Below are positions 44,825-56,567 of a stretch of 64,000 nucleotides of DNA, piece after piece. The notes below the pieces were generated by a model that had not been told where the DNA came from, did no database searches, and saw nothing but the letters and a program-made list of their open reading frames with translations. The DNA comes from Zarea fungicola (Eukaryota; Ascomycota; Sordariomycetes; Hypocreales; Cordycipitaceae). Every line of letters begins with the position of its first letter. Position 1 is the stretch's first letter. A program made the translations under genes and the position numbers. The stretch is from NCBI GenBank assembly GCA_900169235.1, contig FWCC01000066.1, positions 186,001-250,000 on the forward strand, given 5' to 3'.

Positions 44825-47800
44825 TTATACACTGAATTGCTCCTCGTCGAGCATCGACTTTTCCTTCCAGCTCGTTTCTATCCAGTCGCCGCTCACCAGC
44901 CGCGGTAGCCTGCCATCTCGCATACTCAGATCCCTTCGCAACTGATCCATCTCTTCTTGATTTCTGCTCCCTTTCAAGACAACCACATGCGTGAGCCTCT
45001 CGCTCTCCAAACCATCCACACAGATGCCGCCCCCATAGCGTACATACCGCGCCAGCTTCTCACACTCCTCAGCCAGAACACTAGCATCGCCGTCGGCATA
45101 AATGTACACCACGCAGCGCTGAAACATCATACTCCGCAGCTGGACCACCAAATCTATCCCCCTCTCCTCCAGCTCCTCCAGAAATTGCCCCTTGTCAAAC
45201 GGCACGCCGCTCTCAATCTTGGGCATGTCCAGCATGAGCCCCCGCAGCTCCTCCACGTCCAACAGATCCCGCGCAAAGCTGTCTCCAAACTGATCCGTAT
45301 TCTGCGCCGCCACGAGCTTCATTCTCTCCGTGGCGTGGAATAAATGCGCGTCTTCGTATGGTAATAAAAAAGCGTCTGTAGTTCCGTCCGTGTTTTGCTG
45401 CTGTTGCTGGGCAAGGCAATCTTGGATCCATTTGGAACGAATGATATCCACGTCGCCGCCTCCTTTAATCAGGCTCGCGACTTTGACCACCTTCTTATCC
45501 GCAATCAGCACCATGGTCGTACCGGGTACGGCGCGCTGGGCAATGCTCCCGCCGTGCTGCTTGATGATGGATTCCAGCTCGGCCTTGGTGTGCTTGAACG
45601 GCTTGAGCGACTCTGACAAGACGCAAAATTCAAGGCCGTCAAACAGCCGACGCCGCCCTGCATTGACATCTCCGCCCGCCGCTGCTGTAGGTGGTGGTGC
45701 CGTCACGGCCACGGTTGTCGGCACGTCGTTGCCCACAATGACGAGCTCCTTCTTCAGACGCTTGGGGTTCCGCCTCTTGTGGTCCTCCACCGTCATGGCC
45801 TTTTCCTTCGACTCCTCGTCCACGTGCTGCTTCAGGCTCTCAAATTCCTCGACTGACAGCGCGCTGTCCCACGCGCGGTCGAGCCGCAGCCGCCGGAAGC
45901 GGGGGAACCGGAGCGTGTACGCCGTCGCAAACGAGTCCGACGGCGCGACGCTGGCTGCCTTGACCGACACCACAATCGAGTCCCGCGGCCGGATCCACAC
46001 GTCGGGCCGCTCGAGCTGCTTGGCCTCGCCGCCGCCGAGCTCGACGTACTCGGTCGGCGGGTTCTTGGCGTCCCAGTCGATCCATTTCCCCTCGGTGCGG
46101 TGCCGAATCTCCGCGTAGTCCTCCACGCGGAACCCGCCGCCGACCTTGAAGAAGCTGAAGCACTTTTCCGGGTTGGCGCCGGCCCGGATGTGGTTCGGGG
46201 ACGCGCGCAGCCCGCAGAGGTAGCTGGAGAGCATGCCGCCGCGCTTGCCGGAGCCGTAGTAGCCGCCGACGACGACGCAGTCGAGCGACTCGCCAAACTC
46301 GGACATGTACTCGGGCTTCACCTTGAGCCAGTCGTCGTTGCGGCTGTTGAGGCGGTACATGGAGCGCGGGTTCTTGAGCACGAGCCCCTCTGAGGCGTTG
46401 GCCACGACGTCGCGGAGCAGCGGCTCGATGGCGTCGGCCGAGGTGGCGCTCGTGTAGCTGTGAATCTCCAGGCGGCGGTGGACTGGCTTGACGGCTTTGT
46501 CCAGCGCGCGGCGGCGGTCGCGGAGGGTGTACTGGGTGAGCTGCTTGTCGTTGAGGTACAGAATGTCAAACACGCGGAAAAGGGGTCTGTGGCCGGCCGA
46601 GTCGGAGCCGGAGCGATTTTGCTGCTCGGCGAGCGCGGCCGTCTTGAGGGTGCCAAAGGGAACAATCTTGTCGACACCCATGTCCCAGGTAATCATTTCG
46701 CCGTCCAGGATAATGTTGCGCACGCCAGATGCAAACGCATTCTTGAGATGGCGAGTCAGGCTAGAGTTGTCGTCTTGGAAGCCGTCTCCGTAGAGGTACG
46801 TGTAGTCCTTTGCCTTGCGGGACCAGAAGCAGAAGCGTTTGCCGCCGGGGTGCGATGGGTCCTGGACCATGTGCATTTGCATGCGCTCGCCGTCAAGCTT
46901 CTCCTCGATCCAAAACTCGGCGTCGTCGGGCGTGGGGCGGAGCAGGTCAATCATGCGCTGAAAGGACGCGGGCATCTGGAACTGTGCGAGCTGGGGCTGG
47001 AAGCACTGGGTGAGGGTGATGCCGGCCTCTTCCTGCTCGAGCCGCAGGGCGGGATCCCAAAGCTCCCAGCAGACGCGGCGCAGGCTGGATGACACGCTAA
47101 AGAGCGTCTCGCCGTCGGGATGCCAGAGATGGAGGAGCGTCTTTTCCGTCGCGCCGACCTTCATCTGGCGCAGGATGATACGAATGAGCCACATCATCTC
47201 CTCGGCGTTCATGCGGCTGTAAAACACCTCCATGACGTGCAGGTTCTCACTCTCGCCGGCCGAGGCCGCCAGCTTGTCGAGCTGCTCATTGACCTCAGCA
47301 ATGGTCATGTCGCCGGGATCCGTTCTCATCGGCCGCTTGGAGATGCTCTCAAAGCAGCGGCCCGCGAAATCGCCGGCGAGACGTGACGCCATGGTTTGTC
47401 CGGGGAGCTTCCAGTGAATCAGATTGTAGCCGTCTTCCGAGTTTTTGTCAATCTTCATGAGCTTAACGAGGAGCTTTCCTATGGCATTCTCCTTGAGCCC
47501 GTAGACACCCCTGTCGCGGTCCTTGTCGGGGAGGATGAGACGCAGGGCCGGGTAGAAATCAGGGCCGACTTCTTTGCGCCAGCGCGTAATGAAGCGCTCG
47601 ATGATGTGGCGGCGCTGCTCCTGCGGGGAGAGCTGTGTCTGGCTGCGCGGGCCTTTTTTGCGGGCGGCGATGCCACCAGTTGGTTGGCGCTTGTTCTCAT
47701 TAAGAGGGTTAAACAGATCCTTGAACAGATCGGAGAATACGAGAGTCTTGGAGTGGTTATGTGGTCTGTTTGGATATCTGCTCACCTCATTAGTTTCATG

Positions 47801-47927
47801 TTGAACCAAGACGGGGCAAGTCAATGTACTTTTGATCCAGCTCACGGGCAGCTTCCTCGGAGCCGTATTGGATTTCTTCCTCATGCTGAGCATCGCCGCT
47901 GGGGGCTTTGCTTTGCGATTGGCTCAT
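44825..47927 (-). CDS. LIG4: DNA ligase IV
   Basis: ATP-dependent ligase that seals double-strand breaks in non-homologous end joining with XRCC4/LIF1, in the nucleus. Model: exons 47927..47830 and 47777..44825 with a 52-base intron, giving 1016 aa; this joins ELDQK to YPNRPHNHSK as in fungal orthologues. An ATG at 47893, inside exon 1 but in another frame, would skip the intron and is not the start. Domains: N-terminal helical DNA-binding region (about 35-280), adenylation domain with the catalytic lysine in EEKLDGER (about 325), 'LDGEMITWD', 'EGLVLKNPRSMYRLNSR', 'DWLKVKPEYM', an OB domain ending near 610, then two C-terminal BRCT domains ('FDGLEFCVLSES' and 'MFQRCVVYIYADGD'). Confidence 0.96.
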
Positions 47928-49394
47928 TTTCACGACTCTCCTTTTCCTTTTGATGGTCACTCATTAATGCAGTTGTGAGCAACGGCATGTTTTTGATGAG
48001 AAACGGCTCAATTAAAGGAACCATGTCTTGGTGGCTGTGGATGTTTGGCGCAAGGCAGAAGCGGCCAGTGGGTCAAGCAGTGGCTGGCCATGAACGGCGC
48101 AGGCAGCAGCGCAACGCTCCCGGTAGTAATGGATGTAAGTGGCAGCTTATGGTTTCTCGGTGTATTACGATGCAAGTATAGAAATACGGTTTTAATCGGC
48201 ATTATTAGACGGTTTGCGGATGATTCTGTTTCCGCCTGATTACCTGCTTAATAATAGAATAATATCGTGGACCTGCCGCATGCTATGAGCACCAAGGACA
48301 ATGGTCAATAATACTCTAGACGCACTGCAATTTTCTACCCAATATAAGAATAAATAAGAATAAATAAAGAATTATAGTACATGATACATGATTATCTACA
48401 GAACTTGCTCAGTTGAACCTCTGTTGTGGAGATGTGAGACTGGCTCATGCCGGCATCACAGACAACTCCGTGTGCTCCATTTCCTACGCCAGGACAGAAT
48501 ATTTCAGGAAAATACTTTTTACAAGAGTCGCCAGTACTACAACTTACACATATCGCAGTCCCAAGATGGAAGCATGCAGCCATGCTTTGCTGTGTACAGC
48601 TGTAACAGATCTGATTGAATCTGCACGTCGCAACAACCCTCAAGAATACAGACACGATTTATGACACATCATATCCGCCCAAGGTGCAGTGAGTCAGGAT
48701 CGTAATTTAGTCTCAAACTATCCTGTCGTTGATCGAGGGCATGCTCCAGCAGCCCGCCTTGGAGGCTATGTTGCGGCCCGTTGCGGCCCGTTGAGGCCAG
48801 TTGCTCAGGACCTTGAGACTGAGACAAATCCTGTGAAAATACTATTTCAGACACAGCATGCCTGAGTATGGAGATTGGCTACCCGAGGTTCTGGCTTGTG
48901 TCGGCATACAGACTGCTTCCGTACCTGTGGTTTGCAGATGTGGTCTGGTGTGATTAATTCACAGATCCCGACAAAGATAGATCGATCGACACTGCCGACA
49001 GGGCTCCGAGGGAAGCGGGACAAAAATACTGCCGGGCAAAGGCCTGCATCTAACTCGCTGTTATTCTCATACCACAAACTTGTTTTCCGGAGTTGGCCTG
49101 TCAAAACGTCTGAGAAATTAACTGGATTGTGGCTGGCTGCGAACTAGAGTTGATTCAGCCGCTTCGTGTCTCGGCCATTACGTTTGTGTTGGAGCTATTT
49201 GGAACCGAATGATGCCCCGTTGAGGAATGCGGAATTGACCACGCAGTATGTTGAAGCCAAGGTCACAGACAGGGTCGCTACAAAGGGAAAAGCTATATTA
49301 GTGCGGCCTTCCCGAGACGCAGTGACTCGCATTTCAGATTCATGACAAAGGATCAATTTGGGCATCTGACAACTCTCTCCTTGCGCGTCCAACT
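47928..49394. other. Intergenic region
   Basis: 1.5 kb upstream of LIG4 and of the Pro/Glu-repeat gene. Contains a short repeat of 'ttgcggcccg' at 48770-48801. Cys-rich frames at 48388-48664 on both strands are ambiguous and are not called. Confidence 0.45.
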
Positions 49395-49814
49395 ATGAAA
49401 GCTTTTATCGCGATAAACGCATTCCTTTTGGGGCTGGCATTCGCCAGTCCGGTACCAAGTGCTTTGCATGGTGAAGTCGATGGCCTGACTGCCAGAGAGA
49501 GTTTGGCGGAAGTGCGCTGTTGTCCACCCTGCAGGTATCGGAGGGGAGGCGCAAAGTGCCTTCCCTTATACCAGTGTAGGGATTGTCGCGTCAATCCAAA
49601 TCCAAAACCGAATCCTAAACCGAATCCAAGACCAGAGCCAGAGCCAGAGGAGCCAGAGCCAGAGGAGCCAGAGCCAGAGGAGCCAGAGCCAGAGGAGCCA
49701 GAGCCAGAGGAGCCAGAGCCAGAGGAGCCAGAAGAGCCAGAAGAGCCAGAGCAAGAGTTAGATGCAGAGGTTAGTATCGCCATTAAAATAAAATGTCGGG
49801 CATCGCCATGCTAA
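49395..49814 (+). CDS. Secreted protein with Pro/Glu tandem repeat tail
   Basis: 139 aa, single exon. Signal peptide MKAFIAINAFLLGLAFASPVP, then a short Cys-rich part with seven cysteines (RCCPPC, AKC, YQCRDC and spacing between), then 'NPNPKPNPKPNPRPEPEP', then about nine EPEPE/EEP units, and a tail ending KCRASPC. The Asn-Pro-Lys and Glu-Pro stretches are extended and strongly acidic, like wall-spanning or ion-binding repeats. No known family. The repeat DNA is almost perfect and probably varies in length between strains. An opposite-strand frame of Ser/Gly repeats is its shadow. Confidence 0.68.
   Translation: MKAFIAINAFLLGLAFASPVPSALHGEVDGLTARESLAEVRCCPPCRYRRGGAKCLPLYQCRDCRVNPNPKPNPKPNPRPEPEPEEPEPEEPEPEEPEPEEPEPEEPEPEEPEEPEEPEQELDAEVSIAIKIKCRASPC
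49633..49752 (+). repeat. Minisatellite, 15-bp unit
   Basis: Perfect to near-perfect copies of 'gagccagagccagag', giving EPEPE, changing to 'gagccagaa' units at the 3' end. It is in frame in the secreted-protein gene. Confidence 0.88.
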
Positions 49815-50262
49815 TGCCGCCATTCGTCTCAGGACTAGCCTTATTAATCTTGTCGGTTCCTTCTGATGGATGCTGCTTTTAGTCGTTGTATGGAGTTTCC
49901 CATTGGAGTTTACGCTCGGCCGGCCTTGAGCGTGTTTTAATGACAAGTTCACCTCGGGGCGAGTGGATTTCGGATAATTACAATGGCCACCAAGGGATGT
50001 ACCCAGCGAAGTAGAGTTCAAACAAGCGTTTAGCCGTACATATTAACCACCGTGTACGGCTTCGCTCTGAAGAAGCAATTTAATCCAACCCTATCACATA
50101 TTGATGCAAGATATGCGTTACGTGCGCTGAAATATGCCCAGCGGTCCGACTCGACACAGGAGGCTGGGAAGACCCAAGCGAGTTTTAAATGTGCGAGGCA
50201 TGGCAGGAATGTACAGTATGCTTACAAGCTACCGAGACAGTTGAATACAGACATGTAAATTT
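49815..50262. other. Intergenic, convergent 3' ends
   Basis: 450 bases between the Pro/Glu-repeat gene and the CorA gene stop. No gene seen. Confidence 0.5.
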
Positions 50263-52385
50263 TCAACTGGATACACGCCTCGGCCTTCGCTTCCGCCGGA
50301 TGGACATGATTTTTTTGCGCTGGACGAGGCTGATAATTGAGTTGTAAATCTTTTCGCGCATGAGGATGAGTACCGTGGCAAATGTCGTCGGCACAGCACA
50401 TGCCCAGCTATAATTTTATCATTTGTCAGTAAAAGAAAACGAAAAAAAAAGTCCTGTGGAAAAGAAAACTCACAAATACCAAATCCCGCGCTCAATCTCG
50501 GGAAAGTGCACAAAATTCTGGCCAAAAAACCCCGTAATAAAGGTCAGCGGGAGAAAAATAATCGTCACCGTCGTCAGCTGCTGCATCGACTCATTCTGAT
50601 TCGCCGTAATGGTGTTGAAGATGAGGTTAATCAGATTCTCCGACGACTGCTTCAGCTGCTGCAGCGACTCGGTGATGATGATGCAGTGATCCAGGACGTC
50701 GCCCAGGTACGTGTGCGTCATGGGCGTCACCAGCACGCCGCTCGCCGGGTTGCCCAGCTCCCGCGCCGCCTGCTCCGGCGCCAGAAACGTGCGGTGATCA
50801 CGCAGCACATTGACCAGATTATCAATGGGCAGCAGGAAACGCAGCATCTTGTTAATCTCGCTGATGCAGATATACAGACGCCGGCTCTGCTTGATGCTCG
50901 GCGCGGTGATGACGTCGAGCTCCAGATCGCCCAGAATGTCCGTGTAGGCGGCGGTGAGCGGGATGGCGAGGTCGATGACGGCGTCAATGATGGCCTGGAC
51001 GAGCAGCGAGGCGTCGCACGAGTCGCGGACAATGGTGCCCGGGGTGGCCAGGCGGGAGAGGATGGGCCGCTCGACGTCGGCGGCGGAGGCCTCGAAGAAG
51101 GAGATGACGGCATTGTCCGAGGTGAGGAACAGGGAGACCTGCTCGGCGGAGATGGCCATGCTGTAGGGCGCGAGGGAGGAGTGCGCCTCCATGAACTGGG
51201 TGCGCGCCTCGTTGCCGCTGGCCTGGTAGCGCTGGAGCGTGCACGGCATGCGCGTCTCCTGGAGCTGGTGGAGAAAGGGAGGAGGCGGCGGCACGTTGCC
51301 GTTCCTGGTGCGTGTCTTTTCCGGATCATGCGAGCCGGGGCCGGTGTCGCTGCCGGCGCCAAAGAACTTTCGAACCGTGGCCATTGTGGTGCGCGAGGTT
51401 GTGCTGCTGCCGTCGTCGCTGGAGCTGTCGCTGTCGTCGTCGACGACGTGGACTAGCTTCTGGAGCGTCAGGATGATGAATGCATGGTGGGGGTACCTAT
51501 ACAATATGGAAAGTTAGAGCTGATCCTGACACTGTAAAGATGAAATCCGAAAGCTTACCAGTCAACTTTGGTTCTGTTGCGCAGATTCATTATGTCCTCA
51601 ATGGCGAGCTTATGGAGGCCCTTGGTCGTGCCAACAGCCTGAATGACGTCCCAGCTCAGACCATTGATGTTGATCCAGCGACACTTGACCCAGCTCTCCT
51701 GGGGCTGCTTGAGAAACTCAATGAAGCCATCGTTGCCAAAATGATGCTGCTCGATGCGGTCGAGCGAGTAATCCACGACGGTGATTTCGCAGGCTGCGCT
51801 GAGCGTGGGCACCGACGCATGGCCTCCGTCGGGGAGCTTGGGGTCGTAGCCCGGTTCAGCGCCAGGATGCCAGCCGAGGCTGGAGCTAAAGGGCACGTCA
51901 TAGTCGTCGCCGCCGTCAAAGGTCCTGAATGTTGGCGCTCTGCTGCTGCGCCGTCGCAGACCGGCCATGCCCATGGGGCCGGGACCGGGACCAGGACCAG
52001 CAGCTGAACCCGGGCCGGTGCCACCCCCGGCTGTCGGGCTCACCGCGGTTGGTGAAGCTGGAGCATAAGGTGGGACTTCAGAGTCGGAGAGAGAATGCAC
52101 AGGCAGGACGGGCGGTGAGAGGTGACGGGAGGATGGAGCGTCGGCAGCGGCGGCGGCCTCGGCGGCCATGTCGTAACTCACATGGTGTGGACCAGCAGGC
52201 CGGGCAGATGAGGGCGAGGACACAGAGTCTAGGCTGGCACGTGGGGGAGCAAGATGGGCAGCAGCATCAGAATTAGCACCAGCAGCCGGGGCAATTGTCG
52301 GCGTTGCAGTGTTGGTATTCCGAGTGGCCGCGGAAGTCGTTGCGCTTCTAGGGCGGCGCGTTTGATGGGGGTGATTGGGGTGCAT
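50263..52385 (-). CDS. CorA-type divalent cation transporter
   Basis: Membrane transporter of the CorA Mg2+ family. Model: exons 52385..51559, 51496..50474, 50407..50263, giving 664 aa. The N-terminal 190 residues are disordered (Ala/Pro/Ser-rich, Gly-Pro runs). The cytosolic funnel domain follows: 'CEITVVDYS', 'WININGLSWDVIQAVG', 'LHKLAIEDIMNLRNRTKVDWYPHHAFIIL', later 'LPIDNLVNVLRDH', 'TYLGDVLDHC' and 'NESMQQLTTVTIIFLPLTFITGFFGQNF', then TM2 'WACAVPTTFATVLIL' and a basic tail. The pore motif reads GQN where classical CorA has GMN; this variant occurs in fungal CorA-like proteins whose ion is uncertain. The first intron rebuilds the conserved KVDWY. Confidence 0.9.
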
Positions 52386-52959
52386 CCGTGCCAAGCCTTT
52401 TGTGATGGGGACGGGCAGGGGCGTGAAGAAGGAAGCCCAGGGCTGCTGGTCTGGGGGCTGCCTCTGTCACACTGAATCACCAATAATTAATTAAATCACT
52501 AAATTTAGTGACGGGCGCAGGGTCCTCGTGTCTTTGATGTGTGTGATGTGGCTGCAGAGACATGCAGAAATGGGGTGATTTGAGCAGATACGGATCAAGG
52601 TGAGCACGAGGCGAGGCGCGACACGAAGACGAGACGAGACGAGACGAAGGCAGCAGACGGGGAGTTGGTTGGCAGCACCAGACTCCAGTAGTAAGACGGG
52701 ATGTAACCCGTGAAACGGGGAGCTGTTGGCGATCATTTGCGCTATGATGACAAGTAGAGCGCCACACCCGGTGCATGTCGTATTGTCGTACGGCAGATGG
52801 TAAAGCAGAAGCGAGACAAAATAAGCAGAAGAGAAGAAGAAGAGAAAAAGCAGAAAAATGTGGATAATTTGACAATGGGTTAAAGAGCTTCCAGAATACC
52901 TGTCTGCAAGTGTAATATCGCAGAGAGTTGGTAGCGACAGTAAATGGCTGTAATGGCAG

Positions 52960-52991
52960 CTATTATTTGTCCAAGCTATTATTTGTCCAAG
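52960..52991. repeat. Two copies of a 16-bp direct repeat
   Basis: 'ctattatttgtccaag' occurs twice in direct succession. Confidence 0.85.
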
Positions 52992-53468
52992 CTATTAAAA
53001 ATGTGCGAGTCTCTCTGCCAAGAGGGTCACAGTCACGGGTGTCCTTGAGGCAGAGGTACGGTCGCACATTAGCCTTGATAGAATTTGAATTGGATTGAAT
53101 GAATTGAATGAATTGAATAAATTGATTGTAATTGGTTTTTTTTTTGAATGTCCAGCGTCCATCTAATTCCTACCATGGCGGCAACAGACGCTGGCGCATC
53201 TTTTCGTGTGCCTTTGTACACAGTGCGAATTGTAGCCTCTATACACAGGCTGCAAAAACCAGCAATTTAATTAGACAAGGACAATAGTCTATTATGCATC
53301 ACCAGCAGACGATCTACACATGGAAATAACTATTCTGCAATCGGATTATTCTCCGTTCATTGCGGCGACGGTGGAGTCTGGCACGGCGCCGCTACTCAAG
53401 AATGTCGGCGACGGTGGGTTCTGAGCGGAAGCTGCATCAGTCATGTCATGACGTGTAAGTGATGTACT

Positions 53469-53476
53469 TATAAATA
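53469..53476 (+). promoter_or_regulatory. Probable TATA box of the SDR gene
   Basis: TATAAATA 88 bases upstream of the SDR start codon; sequence and distance fit a TATA element. Confidence 0.5.
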
Positions 53477-53556
53477 CAACCATTCTACTGTGCAGTTTTC
53501 AGTTGCTTGCATCATGAGTGGCATCAGCTTTCTAAATCGTCTTTACAGAAACCACC

Positions 53557-54360
53557 ATGTCCAAGTACAACAAGCTTCAAGGTAGCCGCGTGCTCATCAT
53601 TGGCGGCTCCTCTGGCATTGGGTACGCCGTCGCCGAGGCTGCCCTCGAGAGCGGTGCCATTGTCTACATTAGCAGCTCGAATCAGACCAAAGTCCACGAC
53701 GCCTTGGTCCAGCTCGACAAGTATGCTGGGTCCATCGGCCGAGAGCCTGCTGCCTATGGTCGAGCCTGCGATCTGTCGGACACGGCAGCGACCGAGGCCA
53801 ACCTTGTGGCCCTGCTCGACTTTGTGACCGAAAACAAGGCGAAAAAGCTCAACCACGTCGTCTTTACGGCCGGCGATGCCCATGTTGGGGGTTCTGTGCG
53901 CCGCGTTACGGCCGAGGCCATTGTCTCGTCCTTTGGCGTCCGCATCGTCGGCCCGCTCCTCCTCGCCAAGCATCTCCCCGAGTACACGGTGCGATCCAAC
54001 AAGACTTCCTTTACCCTCACGAGCGGTTCCCTCGCAACGCGTCCTATTCCGGGACTGGAGCTTGTGTCGGGCCTCGCAGCCGCCACGGAAGGCTATGCGC
54101 GCGGCTTGGCGGTTGACATTAAGCCTATTCGTGTCAACACGGTGCAGGCTGGTGCGGTTCGCACGCCGCTGCTGGATGAGTACAAAGATCAGCTGGATGA
54201 GTTTGCCAAGAATACGGTTACGGGCACCGTGGGCCGCGTAGAGGAGATTGCAGAAGCGTACCTGTATCTGATGAAGGACTCGTTCATCACTGGCGCAGTG
54301 ATTGAATCCAGCGGCGGGCACAACGTTGGCCAGAGTCGGGAAGTGTCGGAATTCAACTAA
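53557..54360 (+). CDS. Short-chain dehydrogenase/reductase, atypical active site
   Basis: 267 aa single-exon cytosolic oxidoreductase-fold protein. The Rossmann dinucleotide motif GGSSGIG lies at about 16-22, followed by a 'SSSN' loop that suggests NADP(H), 'CDLSD' and 'HVVFTAGDA' (equivalent to NNAG). Ser of 'FTLTSGSLATRP' sits where the catalytic serine usually is, but the canonical YxxxK is missing: the helix reads LVSGLAAATEGYARGLAVD. 'PIRVNTVQAGAVRTPLLD' then matches the family. This resembles the fungal subgroup of atypical SDRs in which Tyr and Lys are replaced; a reductase role is therefore not certain. C-terminus: 'SFITGAVIESSGGHNV'. Confidence 0.88.
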   Translation: MSKYNKLQGSRVLIIGGSSGIGYAVAEAALESGAIVYISSSNQTKVHDALVQLDKYAGSIGREPAAYGRACDLSDTAATEANLVALLDFVTENKAKKLNHVVFTAGDAHVGGSVRRVTAEAIVSSFGVRIVGPLLLAKHLPEYTVRSNKTSFTLTSGSLATRPIPGLELVSGLAAATEGYARGLAVDIKPIRVNTVQAGAVRTPLLDEYKDQLDEFAKNTVTGTVGRVEEIAEAYLYLMKDSFITGAVIESSGGHNVGQSREVSEFN

Positions 54361-56567
54361 GCTTCATGAGAGTTATGGAAGAAATTCATTTCTCCCGTAG
54401 TAAAGTCAATAAAAGCCTGAATGGCACTTTGTATCAATGTCATCTTGACCAACAACCCTCGTTATCAAGTCAAGGCAACTCAAATCATCCTTTTCTCATC
54501 CAAATAAAATTCAAACGGAGCCCTCAATTTTCTTTGATTTATTTGTCGAATCTTGGTAGTAGTAATGGCAAGCCGTACAACTCAGCAGCATGACCGGCTA
54601 CCAATCGCTGCAAGCGTTTACGACCATCGTTGATATGCGTTTCGCACAGCATGCCAGGCGAAGAATATCTCTCCTTGGTCACAAACTAGGACTAGTCGCG
54701 TGTGCACCAAGGTACGCTTCACGACAGCCAAAGTCTGTGCAGGAGTTTGGAAGAAACAGACACTTTGCTCGGGTCGACGGAGCCAGAAATACACACTGTA
54801 CAATACCGACCAGTGTAGCTTGTACTCAGGCGGACACACCAATGCCGTGACATTACTGGGTATCCTTTATCCTCTTTTCTCGGCATGACAGCATAATCAC
54901 CTCATACGAGATGACAATCACTTTTTTTATCCCCCCGGTTTAACGGTCCAACGGTGCCGTTCATGTTCTGTAGCCTGGGCACTGCAGCCACTGCACATCC
55001 ACCAACGGCCCAGCTCTACTGCGGGGCATCTGTGACAGAAAACCGTTGAGTGAGGAGCACTGCTCATGCAGCAGACAAGTAAGCTATCATCTATCACTTA
55101 TGATATTTTTTTCTTTTTATCCTCCTTCGTCACAACGCACGAGGGTTCCATTGCTCCGCTGTTGCGTGACTTGAGTTTGATACAGGGCAATCAAGAGGCG
55201 GCCAGGATGCAGCTCAGGTAGGCCGGCGAGTAGGCCCGTGGCATGAATGGTGCTCCAGCTCGCGCGGTAAGATGCATATCTTGCTCAACAAAAAACTAAA
55301 AATAAATTAAATGCAAGAGGCAGTTGTATAAATAAGCATCATTTTACTCATTTTACTTGGTACATCCTATCATTGTACTTCCGTAGCTAGTACAGTAATA
55401 CAGTGGCGGAGATGGTGGGGTAGCTTTTGATACGCCCATGGAAAAGGAGGGGCAAGAAAAAGAAACCCTCATCTGCACTTGGCTTCTGTGCTTGTCATTG
55501 GCGCGGCCGCAGACATGGCAAAGTCGTGCTTTCGCATGGCCAATGTACGAAAATCCCATTCCGGAATGTAATTGGCAAGTGGTACTTTTAACGATTTTTT
55601 TATGACTCGAGACACTCCGCAATGGTGGCCTCCCGTCCTGTTGGCTTCATTAGTATTACTACTGTATCTACTCCGTACTAACGTGCCTACTAAGGCACCT
55701 AGCAGTTAGCGGCTCCAGCTCAGCTATACAGGGCCGTCGGCTTCACATTACAGTGGTCAAAGTGGTGTAGGACCCTTTGCCTTTGCCTGGTATGCCGGCG
55801 CTTCTGGCGGTCCAATTGGGCGGCCATGTGGCCCTGCTGGCGTGGCCCTGTAGCGGAATTAGGGCCCAAAACGTGCAAGCCGCTCAGCACTGAATCCTTC
55901 CAAGTTCTAGCACAGTAGCAGCCCGTTCCGAGGGCTTGGACAGCGTTGCCTCAGTAGGTTCTAGGTAAACTCCACCACGCAAGCCACACTTGTCCGCTGT
56001 CCGTGTCCGCTGTGCTGGTCCTCTGTGCTGCCCTCTGTGTGGCCCTCGAGCGGCGACCCTCTGGCGGCACCAGTGCTTTCAGGTGCCATATCCGGGCGGC
56101 CCCTCCCACACTTTCCCCTCTTTCCAGCTCCCTGTCCGTGTGGCTGCATCAGTGGCGCATCTAGACAATCTTTCCTCAACCACAAATCCCAAACTCCCGG
56201 TCCACCACCCACCACCACCCGCCACCACCCACTCCCTCGCAACGTTCGGCTCAATCCATCTCCTCGCATCAGTTTGCACAATTCGTCCATGTCTTCTCTT
56301 CTCTCTGTATCATCATGGGCCTTTTGAATACGCTAGCCGCTGACCGTTGAACAGGGAAACTAGCCCCCATGTCACATCCCTGACCCCTCCCTCCCGATAC
56401 CGTCAAACGCATGTCCATGTCCTCTGCATATCCATATCCATATCCCCCACCCCACACCACCAGGCCTTTATGTACTCGCCTACATCTCTCACCACAGCTT
56501 CTTTCCCCTCTCCGAAATTCATCGGTCTCGCCAGGAACTCCTTCTCTCCTCGCCCCTGTCGCCCAGC
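54361..56567. other. Long intergenic region, regulator promoter
   Basis: 2.2 kb between the SDR and a Zn2Cys6 gene. Bases about 56040-56560 are strongly pyrimidine-rich (C/T and 'ccacc' runs), as in long 5' leaders of fungal regulators; short upstream reading frames such as ATGs near 56347 and 56411 could act in translation control. Open frames elsewhere have no motifs. Confidence 0.5.

Larger units (their letters stand above)
52386..53556. other. Intergenic, divergent promoters
   Basis: 1.2 kb between CorA and SDR starts. It contains a 16-bp direct repeat (52960-52991), an 'aattgaatg' microsatellite near 53090-53125 and a poly-T run near 53138. No gene seen. Confidence 0.55.

Noticed and set aside
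45330..47953. Several plus-strand frames of 100-260 codons
   Set aside because: Antisense to DNA ligase IV.
48388..48664. Cys-rich open frames on both strands
   Set aside because: Neither has an ATG-linked signal peptide or clear splice partners, and the two strands compete; undecidable from sequence.
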